Shown: in pieces, positions 35,114 through 42,204 of the stretch
Layout of the letters: each line of letters opens with the position of its first letter
How positions within the stretch are numbered: the first letter of the stretch is position 1
Source: Pseudomonadota bacterium
GTDB lineage: Bacteria > Pseudomonadota > Gammaproteobacteria > Competibacterales > Competibacteraceae
NCBI GenBank assembly: GCA_022709365.1
Contig: JAKLIY010000002.1
Location: forward strand, 62,001 to 126,000
Direction of reading: 5' to 3'
Length of the DNA stretch: 64,000 nt
Position numbers and translations under genes: made by a program
Notes under the pieces: model-generated
What the model was told of the DNA's origin: nothing
The model's input: the letters and a program-made list of their open reading frames with translations, nothing else
Databases searched by the model: none

Positions 35114-36448
35114 TCAGCGCAGTGCGAACAGTTCCTGATGGAACCGCGCCTCGGGCAAACCCCTGGCTGTCAAATCCTGTTTCAATGCCTGGCCAAATCC
35201 GGCGGGGCCGCAAAACCACACATCGGCATCGCGCCAGTCGGGCACGGTCTTACAGATGCGTTCCGCATCCAGCCGGCCATCGCGCTCGTCCCACAACACA
35301 TGCAGGCGCACGTTGGCGGCTTGCGCGTCGCGCTCCAGCAAGCCGATGGCCTCGGGGTCATAGACCACCGTGGTGTGAAACAGATCAATCGCCTTACCAT
35401 CGGGTGTCTCGGTCAAGGCTTTCAGGCGCGAGATGAACGGGGTGATGCCGATGCCGCCACCCACCCAGATCTGCCGCGATGGTTCCCCTTGGAAGTTGAA
35501 GCGCCCGTAAGGACCTTCGACCTTGACCGGGTCCCCGACGCGCAGACGATCCGCCAGCGTGCCCGTGTAATCCCCCAAGGCCTTGATGATGAACTGAATC
35601 CGGCCATCACCGGTCCAAGCCGACGAAAGGGTGAACGGGTGCGGCCCTTCGTCTTCGTGTATGGTCAGAAAGGCAAACTGTCCCGACTCATGACCGGCCC
35701 AGCGCCCTTTGAGTTGAATATCTAGCGCCAGCACGTTCAAGGCCTCGTGGTGGTTGATGGACGCCACCTCGCCCACGACCTGCCGGCTGACCGCCACCCG
35801 GCGAAACAGCACCAGGACCGCGGCCACGCTGCCCGCAGCCATCAGCACGGCCATGACCGGCCCCAGCACGCCGCTCCAGTAGTCGAATTTCATCAGAACC
35901 ACCGAGTGCCAGACCAGCGCTAGGTAAGCTACGGCCAACAGACGATGGGTTTTGAAGAACCAGCGATACGGAAAGCGTTTGACCAGGGCCAGCACCATCA
36001 GCGCCAGCGCGGCGTAGAACGCCCATTCGCCGATACTCTCGGCCAGATGGCGCTGGTTTGTGAGAAATTGCTGGATCGAGTCTGCCGGCAAGGCGGGCGG
36101 CGGCGGGCGCACTGGCCGCTCCAGCAAACCCCAGCCGACCAGCCATTTGGGAACCTGGGCCATCAGCCAGTGGCTCACCGAGAGCGTCAGGCCGGCAATG
36201 CCCAGCCACTTGTGCAGGCGGTACATTTTGTCGAGTCCGCCCAAATGCGGTTCCAGCACGACAGGACGGATGGCCAGCAGCATCGCCAGGCTCATGACCC
36301 CGATGCCCAGCACGCCGCTATATTGCATCCAGACCGTGCGCCAGCGAAAAAAATGATCCAGGCTGGACCAGTCCGTCTGATCGGCGAGCCACCAAAGACC
36401 GGTGAGAACCAACAGGTAAATCCAGAAGGTGCGTTTCAGGGTTTTCAT
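35114..36448 (-). CDS. Ferric reductase-like flavocytochrome with NAD(P)H-binding domain
   Basis: A 444-residue protein. About six helices (1-215) with His residues in paired positions (YRLHKWLGIAGLTLSVSHW and FKTHRLLAVAYLALVWHS) that would hold two hemes, as in FRE/Nox-type reductases. Then an FAD domain (GPHPFTLSSAW, about 275) and an NAD-binding domain (QIWVGGGIGITPFISRL and VWFCGPAGFGQALK). It moves electrons from NAD(P)H across the membrane to ferric iron or another acceptor. It starts at ATG 36448, divergent from the CpxR-like gene, and the GTAAA repeats lie between the two genes. It precedes the efflux operon by 36 bp on the same strand. Confidence 0.85.
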   Translation of the reverse strand: MKTLKRTFWIYLLVLTGLWWLADQTDWSSLDHFFRWRTVWMQYSGVLGIGVMSLAMLLAIRPVVLEPHLGGLDKMYRLHKWLGIAGLTLSVSHWLMAQVPKWLVGWGLLERPVRPPPPALPADSIQQFLTNQRHLAESIGEWAFYAALALMVLALVKRFPYRWFFKTHRLLAVAYLALVWHSVVLMKFDYWSGVLGPVMAVLMAAGSVAAVLVLFRRVAVSRQVVGEVASINHHEALNVLALDIQLKGRWAGHESGQFAFLTIHEDEGPHPFTLSSAWTGDGRIQFIIKALGDYTGTLADRLRVGDPVKVEGPYGRFNFQGEPSRQIWVGGGIGITPFISRLKALTETPDGKAIDLFHTTVVYDPEAIGLLERDAQAANVRLHVLWDERDGRLDAERICKTVPDWRDADVWFCGPAGFGQALKQDLTARGLPEARFHQELFALR

Positions 36449-36541
36449 TGTTCACTCCCAATAACAGGACGCGCTGTCAAGCGGAAACGTTGATGTTTCG
36501 CCACTGTACCCTTGGTGTCCGTAAATGCGGGTTAGCGTTGG

Positions 36542-36576
36542 GTAAAGAAAGGTAAAGACGGGCAAAAACCGGTAAA
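36542..36576 (+). promoter_or_regulatory. CpxR-box-like array of four phased direct repeats
   Basis: GTAAA at 36542, GTAAA at 36552, GCAAA at 36562 and GTAAA at 36572 are exactly 10 bp apart. The first pair fits the GTAAA-N5-GTAAA consensus of CpxR. They lie 70-104 bp upstream of the CpxR-like gene and 94-128 bp upstream of the divergent ferric reductase gene, so autoregulation and control of both promoters is likely. Confidence 0.7.
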
Positions 36577-36645
36577 TGTGCTTGGTTGTTGGGCGTGGAT
36601 CGCTATGATAGCCGACAGGAAAGGCAAGCAAGGCGGTTGGCGGCG

Positions 36646-37338
36646 ATGACCCAAGTGTTGTTGGTGGATGACGACGTTGAGTTGGGCGAGATGCTGACGG
36701 AATACCTCGAACGCGAGGGTTTCGGGGCGATGGCCGTGCCGGACGGCGAAGTCGGCGTGCGCCATGCGCTGTCAGGCGAGTACGGCATCGTGGTGCTGGA
36801 CGTGATGATGCCGCGCCTGAACGGCATCGAAGCCTTGCGCCGCATCCGCGCCCAGGACAGCCGCATTCCGGTGCTGATGCTGACGGCCAAAGGGGACGAC
36901 GTGGATCGCATCGTCGGACTGGAACTCGGTGCGGACGACTACGTGCCCAAACCCTGCACCCCGCGCGAACTGGTCGCACGCATCCGGGCCATCCTGCGGC
37001 GCACCCAGTCGCGGGAACCGGCCAGTCCACCGTCCGGCCCGCTGACCGTGGGGCCACTGACGCTGTGGCCGGAAAAGCGCAGCGCGGAGTGGAACCGTGC
37101 GCCGCTCGAACTGACCAGCACTGAATTCAACCTGCTGGAGATGCTGGTCCGCAATGCGGGGCGGGTGGTGAGCAAGCAGGAGTTCTCGGAACAGGGTTTG
37201 GGCCGCCCGCTGGCGCGCTACGACCGCAGCATCGATGTTCACCTGAGCAGCATCCGGCACAAGCTGGGACTGGACGACGAAGGGCGCTCGCCGATTCAGA
37301 CCGTGCGCGGCGTCGGCTACCAGTATGTCCGGGAGTGA
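36646..37338 (+). CDS. cpxR: CpxR-like OmpR-family response regulator
   Basis: A 230-residue regulator from ATG 36646; the preceding frame is not coding-like. The receiver domain has the acidic pair VDDD, phospho-Asp in VVLDVMMPRLNG (about 52), TAKGDD and the switch Lys in DYVPKPCTPRELVARIRAILRR. The winged-helix domain has LELTSTEFNLLEMLVRNAGRVVSKQEFSEQGLGRPLARYDRSIDVHLSSIRHKLG, very close to the CpxR pattern (LG-R-L-YDR-IDVH). It overlaps the kinase gene start (GTGA) and has CpxR-type boxes upstream. Envelope stress is the usual signal in this family. Confidence 0.88.
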   Translation: MTQVLLVDDDVELGEMLTEYLEREGFGAMAVPDGEVGVRHALSGEYGIVVLDVMMPRLNGIEALRRIRAQDSRIPVLMLTAKGDDVDRIVGLELGADDYVPKPCTPRELVARIRAILRRTQSREPASPPSGPLTVGPLTLWPEKRSAEWNRAPLELTSTEFNLLEMLVRNAGRVVSKQEFSEQGLGRPLARYDRSIDVHLSSIRHKLGLDDEGRSPIQTVRGVGYQYVRE

Positions 37339-38714
37339 CCGCCGTGGGCCGACTGTTCTGGAAATTCTTTTTCGCGTTCTGGCTGGCGCTGCTCGCAGCC
37401 AGTGGGGGTGTGGGCGCGGCAGTCTGGCTGCATCAGCAGACGCTCGACGAACGCAGCCAGTTGGCGAGTGGGCCGCGCGCCGCGTTTCTGGTGAATGCAA
37501 CGGCGGCGACGCTCCGGCATGGCGGCATCGCGGCTTTGCAGAGCTTGCTGGAAGAGTGGCGCGACCGGGGCGGCGCGCATGTGTACGTCGTCGATGACGC
37601 TGGGCGCGAACTGCTGGATCGCGTGGTTCCCGCTGAAGCGCTGGCGCAGGCTCGTCGGCTGGCGCAAGAGGATCGGGAATCGCGCATCGCCCGACTGGAG
37701 ACAGCGGGTGGGCGACCCTATCTGTTTTTCATTCCTGCTGAAAGCGAGGTGGCACAGCGCCATCCCCCGCCGCCGTCGCCGCTACTGCCGATCAGTATTA
37801 GCATTCTGGCCAGTCTCGGCTTCAGCGCGCTGCTGGCCTGGTATCTGGCCAAACCGATCCGCCATCTGCGTGGCGCGTTCGACGCTGTGGCGGCGGGGAA
37901 ACTTGACACGCGGATCGGACCGCGCATGGGGCGTCGGCGCGACGAAATCGCCGATCTGGGACTGGATTTCGACCGTATGACCCGGCAACTGCAAATCCTG
38001 GTCGGCTCCCAGCGGCGCTTGCTGCACGATGTCTCGCACGAACTCCGCTCGCCGCTGGCGCGGTTACAGGCCGCGATCGGTCTGGCGCGCCAGCAGCCGG
38101 AGAAGCGGGATGCCTCACTGGATCGAATCGAGCGCGAATCCGGACGGCTCGACGAGCTGGTCGGCGAACTGCTGACCCTGTCGCGGCTGGAAGCCGGTAT
38201 GAGCGGTGTACCCGATGATGACGTGGATCTGGTGGATCTGATAGCCGGCATCGTCGATGACGCACGCTTTGAGGCGGAAGCGAGCAGGCGTCAGGTTCAG
38301 TTTTCCGGTGAGGGTGAGGCTACTGTTAAGGTTCGCGCGGAATTGCTGCACCGCGCCTTTGAGAACGTGATCCGTAATGCGGTGAAATATACCCACGAAG
38401 GCACTACGGTTGAAGTACGGGTCGAACGGCGAACCGCTCCCGGCCGGCTGATCGTAACCGTTGCAGATCGGGGTCCCGGCGTGCCCGAAAGCGACTTGTC
38501 GGCCATCTTCGAGCCGTTTTTTCGCAGCGGTTCCAGCGCTGCGACGCCCGGCTTCGGTCTCGGTTTGGCCATCGCCCGCCGGGCTGTCGAGGCGCATGGC
38601 GGCAGTATTCGTGCGCTGGATCACCCAGGTGGCGGATTGCAGATCGAGATCGTTCTGCCCATCAGCGAACGGATCATCCGCTTCTCAGCCGCCGGTATGA
38701 TTCATGTGCCGTAA
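37335..38714 (+). CDS. cpxA: CpxA-like sensor histidine kinase
   Basis: A 459-residue membrane kinase starting at GTG 37335, which overlaps the regulator stop. Helix at about 8-28, periplasmic domain about 30-150, second helix about 155-175, HAMP (KPIRHLRGAFDAVAAGKLDTRIG), HisKA with His in LLHDVSHELRSPLARLQ (about 236), and HATPase motifs NVIRNAVKYT, DRGPGVP and FGLGLAIARR. The region PPPPSPLLPISIS before the second helix is Pro-rich. It forms a pair with the regulator. Its 3' end overlaps the convergent moaA gene by 30 bp. Confidence 0.88.
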   Translation: MTAVGRLFWKFFFAFWLALLAASGGVGAAVWLHQQTLDERSQLASGPRAAFLVNATAATLRHGGIAALQSLLEEWRDRGGAHVYVVDDAGRELLDRVVPAEALAQARRLAQEDRESRIARLETAGGRPYLFFIPAESEVAQRHPPPPSPLLPISISILASLGFSALLAWYLAKPIRHLRGAFDAVAAGKLDTRIGPRMGRRRDEIADLGLDFDRMTRQLQILVGSQRRLLHDVSHELRSPLARLQAAIGLARQQPEKRDASLDRIERESGRLDELVGELLTLSRLEAGMSGVPDDDVDLVDLIAGIVDDARFEAEASRRQVQFSGEGEATVKVRAELLHRAFENVIRNAVKYTHEGTTVEVRVERRTAPGRLIVTVADRGPGVPESDLSAIFEPFFRSGSSAATPGFGLGLAIARRAVEAHGGSIRALDHPGGGLQIEIVLPISERIIRFSAAGMIHVP

Positions 38715-39767
38715 AATGACCGGCTGGCCATTCAGTTGAAAGTCGTGGCCGCGTGGCTTAATTGCCATCGCATTGATGATTGTCTGTTTCAGTCGCTCAA
38801 GATCGCCGGGATGGGCGCGCAAAACATGACGTAAATCGACGGAATGTTCTTGTCCCAGACAGAGTAACAACCGTCCTTCGGCAGACACGCGCACACGATT
38901 GCAAGTACCGCAAAAGTTATGGCTGTGCGGCGAGATAAAACCGATGCGGCTATCGGTCTCTGGAATGCGGTAGTAACGAGATGGACCGCCAGTTTTTTCC
39001 GTAGTCGGCGTCAGGGCAAACACCTGTTTCAGATCATTGCGGATAGCTTCGCTGGAATAATGCGCCTCGGCTCGGTCATGGTCGCCGATGACGCCCAATG
39101 GCATTTCTTCGATGAAGCTGATATCCAGCCCGTGGTTAATAGCAAATCGAACCAAGCTAATAACTTCGTCGTGATTGCGATGCTTCAGGATGACTGAGTT
39201 CAATTTGATCCGCTGAAAGCCGGCGGCGCGAGCGGCATGAATGCCGCGCAGCACGGTCGCCAGATGGCCAACCCGCGTGATCCGGCGAAACCGTTCCGGG
39301 TCCAGACTGTCCAGGCTGATGTTGATCCGCGCCACGTCTGCGGCTCGGAGGTCAGTAGCCATCGTCTCCAGTTGCGAGCCGTTGGTGGTCAGCGTCAATT
39401 CCATCAATCCATGCTCATACAGCCGGCCTAGTTCCCTGAACAGCCATAGCACATTGCACCGCACCAGCGGTTCGCCGCCGGTGATACGGATTCTGCGCAC
39501 GCCCAGCTCGACAAATGCCTGGCCCAGCGTCGCTACCTCCTCCAGCGTCAGGACACGAGCGCGCGGCAGGAAAGTCATGCGCTCGCTCATGCAGTACACG
39601 CAGCGAAAGTCGCAACGGTCGGTTACGGAAAAGCGGACGTAGTTCACCCGTCGGCCAAATCGGTCGATCAGCGAAGTGGGTGGAGAGGGGGTTTCACCGG
39701 ACGGAACAGACACGCGGGGATACCTCGGCTGGATTCGTGAAGTGGGCGGGAAACAGGGTTCGAACAT
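38685..39767 (-). CDS. moaA: GTP 3',8-cyclase MoaA
   Basis: A 360-residue radical SAM enzyme for the first step of molybdenum cofactor synthesis. N-terminal cluster motif CDFRCVYC (about residues 52-59), TGGEPLVR, then LTTNGSQL, NISLDSLDPERF, and the second [4Fe-4S] site NFCGTCNRVRVSAEGRLLLC (about 285-305). It ends with the essential Gly-Gly (NHTGG). The N-terminus is about 30 residues longer than typical (MFEPCFPPTSRIQPRYPRVS...). No other moa gene is near. Confidence 0.93.
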   Translation of the reverse strand: MFEPCFPPTSRIQPRYPRVSVPSGETPSPPTSLIDRFGRRVNYVRFSVTDRCDFRCVYCMSERMTFLPRARVLTLEEVATLGQAFVELGVRRIRITGGEPLVRCNVLWLFRELGRLYEHGLMELTLTTNGSQLETMATDLRAADVARINISLDSLDPERFRRITRVGHLATVLRGIHAARAAGFQRIKLNSVILKHRNHDEVISLVRFAINHGLDISFIEEMPLGVIGDHDRAEAHYSSEAIRNDLKQVFALTPTTEKTGGPSRYYRIPETDSRIGFISPHSHNFCGTCNRVRVSAEGRLLLCLGQEHSVDLRHVLRAHPGDLERLKQTIINAMAIKPRGHDFQLNGQPVILRHMNHTGG

Positions 39768-40107
39768 ACCAGAATCGCCTTCAGCACGTTCCGGTTTGAA
39801 GGGATACCTCTCTGGAGGTAGCTAAAACCGTCTAAAAAGCCTCTTAGAGCGATTTTGGTGACCTTCCTGTCCTTTGGGGTGCGTGTTCTCGGTAAAACGG
39901 CTTAAAACGCCCTTACAGGCTGTTTTTGAGAGTGTCGGGTTTGAGGGTTGGTGCGAGCGCTGGTTGCGGGATCGGGTTCGGAGTTGTGGAAGGTCAGACC
40001 TCCCTCCTGGAAAACCGTCTTTTGGAAAGGTGGGGTTGTTGCGGTGTGGGGTCGAGGTTGCTGGGGGATGAATATGGTCTTGTCGGGTTCGGTTGTTGAT
40101 GGGGGGT
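39768..40107. other. G/T-skewed non-coding stretch beside the replication origin
   Basis: No credible gene. From about 39925 to 40120 the plus strand is strikingly rich in G and T and poor in C, with imperfect repeats such as GGGTTCGG and GGTTGTTG. Small ORFs here (for example 39874-40071) have repetitive, low-complexity translations and no ribosome sites. I read it as part of the origin region, where strand-biased sequence may assist opening or priming. Confidence 0.5.
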
Positions 40108-40116
40108 TGTGGATAA
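40108..40116 (-). other. DnaA box
   Basis: TGTGGATAA on the plus strand, which is TTATCCACA on the minus strand: a perfect DnaA consensus box, 98 bp before the first iteron. Confidence 0.65.
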
Positions 40117-40453
40117 CTGTCGGATTCGGCCGCGTAACGACGTTTTTTGTTTAAAAATGTTTAAAAACGTTTAGGACTGCGATTTCCCTTTTAAATTGAA
40201 GGCTTGCAGAACCAAATGTCCCCGTTTATGGGATGAAATGTCCCCGTTTATGGGATGAAATGTCCCCGTTTATGGGATGGCTGCGAAATGAAATGTCCCC
40301 GTTTATGGGATAAGTCGGTTCGAAATGTCCCCGTTTATGGGATGGGAAACGCCATTTTGGCTATTTTTTGACCAATACTTTTATTAATGTTATGAAAATA
40401 AATAATTTTATTCAATTGTTGTAAAAATACGACTCTGAAAATAAATATATTTT

Positions 40454-40462
40454 TTATCCACA
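40454..40462 (+). other. DnaA box in the AT-rich segment
   Basis: TTATCCACA, a perfect consensus, at the end of the AT-rich stretch between iterons 5 and 6. It is placed as DnaA boxes are in iteron plasmids, beside the likely unwinding site. Confidence 0.75.
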
Positions 40463-40700
40463 GCCTTTTTCAACACGGGGTCAAATTTCCAAATGTCCCC
40501 GTTTATGGGATGAAAACTGACTTTCAGGGAAAATTTTGAAGAATAACCATTATTAATCAATATATTATATGAATTCCTGCCAAGAGGATCTGACGAGTGT
40601 GAGTACGCTAGCCTTACCCGTGGCGATCACGGATTTCACGATCTTCGGCGAGTAAAATAACCGGGAGGACGCTGCTGAAATGTCCCCGTTTATGGGATGA

Positions 40701-40738
40701 AAATGTCCCCATGTTTGAGCTGGACTATGGGGACATTT
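40701..40738. promoter_or_regulatory. Inverted iteron operator before rep
   Basis: AAATGTCCCCAT (40701-40712) and ATGGGGACATTT (40727-40738) form a perfect 12-bp inverted repeat made from the first half of the iteron. In Rep_3 plasmids such dyads bind Rep dimers and repress rep. The dyad covers the upstream possible start ATG 40711, which favours the downstream start. Confidence 0.8.
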
Positions 40739-40791
40739 GTGCTAGTCTTCGAACCAGAATAAAGCCGACTAACCAACTAACAACAGCAGTC

Positions 40792-42162
40792 ATGACCGAC
40801 CTGACTGATCAGAATCTCAAGAAACATGTTGCTGCCGTTCATATCAACAACCGGCTGACGCTCACTCAGCGCAAGGCCTCGAATGTACTGTTGTACAACG
40901 CCTACGAGAACCTGCTGACAGCGCGGGTGCATCGCATTCGGGTCAAGGATCTCGCTGAGGCTATTGGTTTCAATACCAATAACCTGGAGCCGCTTAAGGA
41001 GGCGCTCAAGACCCTGGCGCGAACGGTGCTGGAGTGGAATATCCTGGACGAAAACGGCGCCCACGAAGAATGGGGCGCCACCACTTTATTGGCGCAGGCA
41101 GTCATTAAGCATGGCTACTGCATTTATGCCTATAGCCCTGACCTCTGCGAAAAGCTTTATCGCCCGGAAATCTACGCACTGCTTAACCTCAGCATCCAGC
41201 GCAAGTTCAGCAGCGGCTATGCCTTGGCCCTCTACGAGAACTGTCTGCGTTACCGGCGGATCGGCACGACGGGCTGGATCAACCTGGATAACCTCAAGCG
41301 ATTGATGGGTATCAACGAAACCGACGCCTACTATCAGGATTTTCGCAAATTCAACGATAAGGTCGTCAAACCGGCAACGCGGCAAGTCAATGAAACCTCG
41401 GATTTGTTCCTGGATATCGAGTACCAGCGTAGCAGCCGTAAGGTTGCCGCTGTGCGCTTCCGGGTCAGCGACAATCCGCAGATGCTGCTGTTCGCTCAAC
41501 GACAGGCCGCGCTGGCCGCAGCCATGGAGGGGGAAAAGACGGAAACGCCACTGGCGGGAGAACCCGCTGGAGCCAGTTCGGCTAGCGAACCCGAAGAACG
41601 GCTGGAACGGTTGCGTGAAAAACTACAAGTACTCGGCTTGAATGCCCGGCAGATTCGCCGGGCGCTCGCCAGCCATGATCCAGCTTATCTGGAGGGTAAT
41701 ATTGCCATCGTCGAACGCGATTTAACAGCGGGCAAGGTGCAGAATCTACCGGCCTATCTACTGGCGGCGTTACGCAATGACTACCGCCCGGCAACCACGC
41801 AAACTTCGGCAATTCCGGTCAATACGCTGGATGCGCCTCCCGTCGTTGAACCGCCCGGCGAATTGCCGGAAGCGCGGATGGAGCGTCTGCGCCTCCAGTT
41901 TCAGGCGGAGTGCTTGCAAGCAGCGCTGGATCGCCTGACGCCGGACGAACGGCAGGCGTTGGAACAGGAGTATGTGATGCATCTGGAGCAGAGCCAGGGA
42001 TTTGAAATGCGGCTGATTCTTGGACGATATCGCAAGAACGGCCTTGGCAGCCGGATGGTAGAGAGCCATTTTCGGGCTTTTGCCCGCACCCGACTGGCGA
42101 CGGAATTGGACGAGGCGAAATTTGCTGCCTATGCTTCCCGGCATAACGCCGGGCCGACATGA
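40792..42162 (+). CDS. rep: Rep_3/RepB-family replication initiator
   Basis: A 456-residue protein from ATG 40792; starting at ATG 40711 would add 27 residues encoded by the operator. The tandem winged-helix Rep_3 domain spans about residues 10-230: KHVAAVHINNRLTLTQRKASNVLLYNAY, then the helix-turn-helix AEAIGFNTNNLEPLKEALKTL, and SSGYALALYENCLRYRRIGTTGWINLDNLKRLMGI, typical of initiators that bind iterons. A C-terminal region of about 220 residues beyond the domain is unusually long, with charged helices of unknown use. Neither start has a good Shine-Dalgarno. No parAB, mobilisation or copy-control gene is adjacent. Confidence 0.9.
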   Translation: MTDLTDQNLKKHVAAVHINNRLTLTQRKASNVLLYNAYENLLTARVHRIRVKDLAEAIGFNTNNLEPLKEALKTLARTVLEWNILDENGAHEEWGATTLLAQAVIKHGYCIYAYSPDLCEKLYRPEIYALLNLSIQRKFSSGYALALYENCLRYRRIGTTGWINLDNLKRLMGINETDAYYQDFRKFNDKVVKPATRQVNETSDLFLDIEYQRSSRKVAAVRFRVSDNPQMLLFAQRQAALAAAMEGEKTETPLAGEPAGASSASEPEERLERLREKLQVLGLNARQIRRALASHDPAYLEGNIAIVERDLTAGKVQNLPAYLLAALRNDYRPATTQTSAIPVNTLDAPPVVEPPGELPEARMERLRLQFQAECLQAALDRLTPDERQALEQEYVMHLEQSQGFEMRLILGRYRKNGLGSRMVESHFRAFARTRLATELDEAKFAAYASRHNAGPT

Positions 42163-42204
42163 GTAAACGGCGTCTTGATATTCCGGATTTGAGAGGTAAA
42201 GCGC

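Larger units (their letters stand above)
40214..40738. other. oriV: Iteron-type replication origin (oriV)
   Basis: Seven direct copies of a 22-bp iteron, AAATGTCCCCGTTTATGGG plus AT(G/A): 40214-40235, 40236-40257, 40258-40279, 40291-40312, 40323-40344, 40491-40512 and 40678-40699. The first three are tandem with no gap. Between the fifth and sixth is a segment of about 100 bp rich in A and T (40355-40456), followed by a DnaA box. Two AAATGTCCCC half-sites in inverted orientation follow at 40701-40738. Together with an adjacent Rep_3 gene and two DnaA boxes this is a textbook theta-type plasmid origin. Confidence 0.92.

Noticed and set aside
39874..40154. Small ORFs of 65-68 codons left of the iterons
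   Set aside because: They overlap in two frames, have no ribosome sites, and their sequence comes from the G/T-skewed tract.
40214..40344. CRISPR array
   Set aside because: Repeats are 22 bp with spacings of 0, 0, 11 and 10 bp in this stretch and larger gaps later. There are no spacer-sized unique sequences or cas genes; a Rep_3 gene follows.
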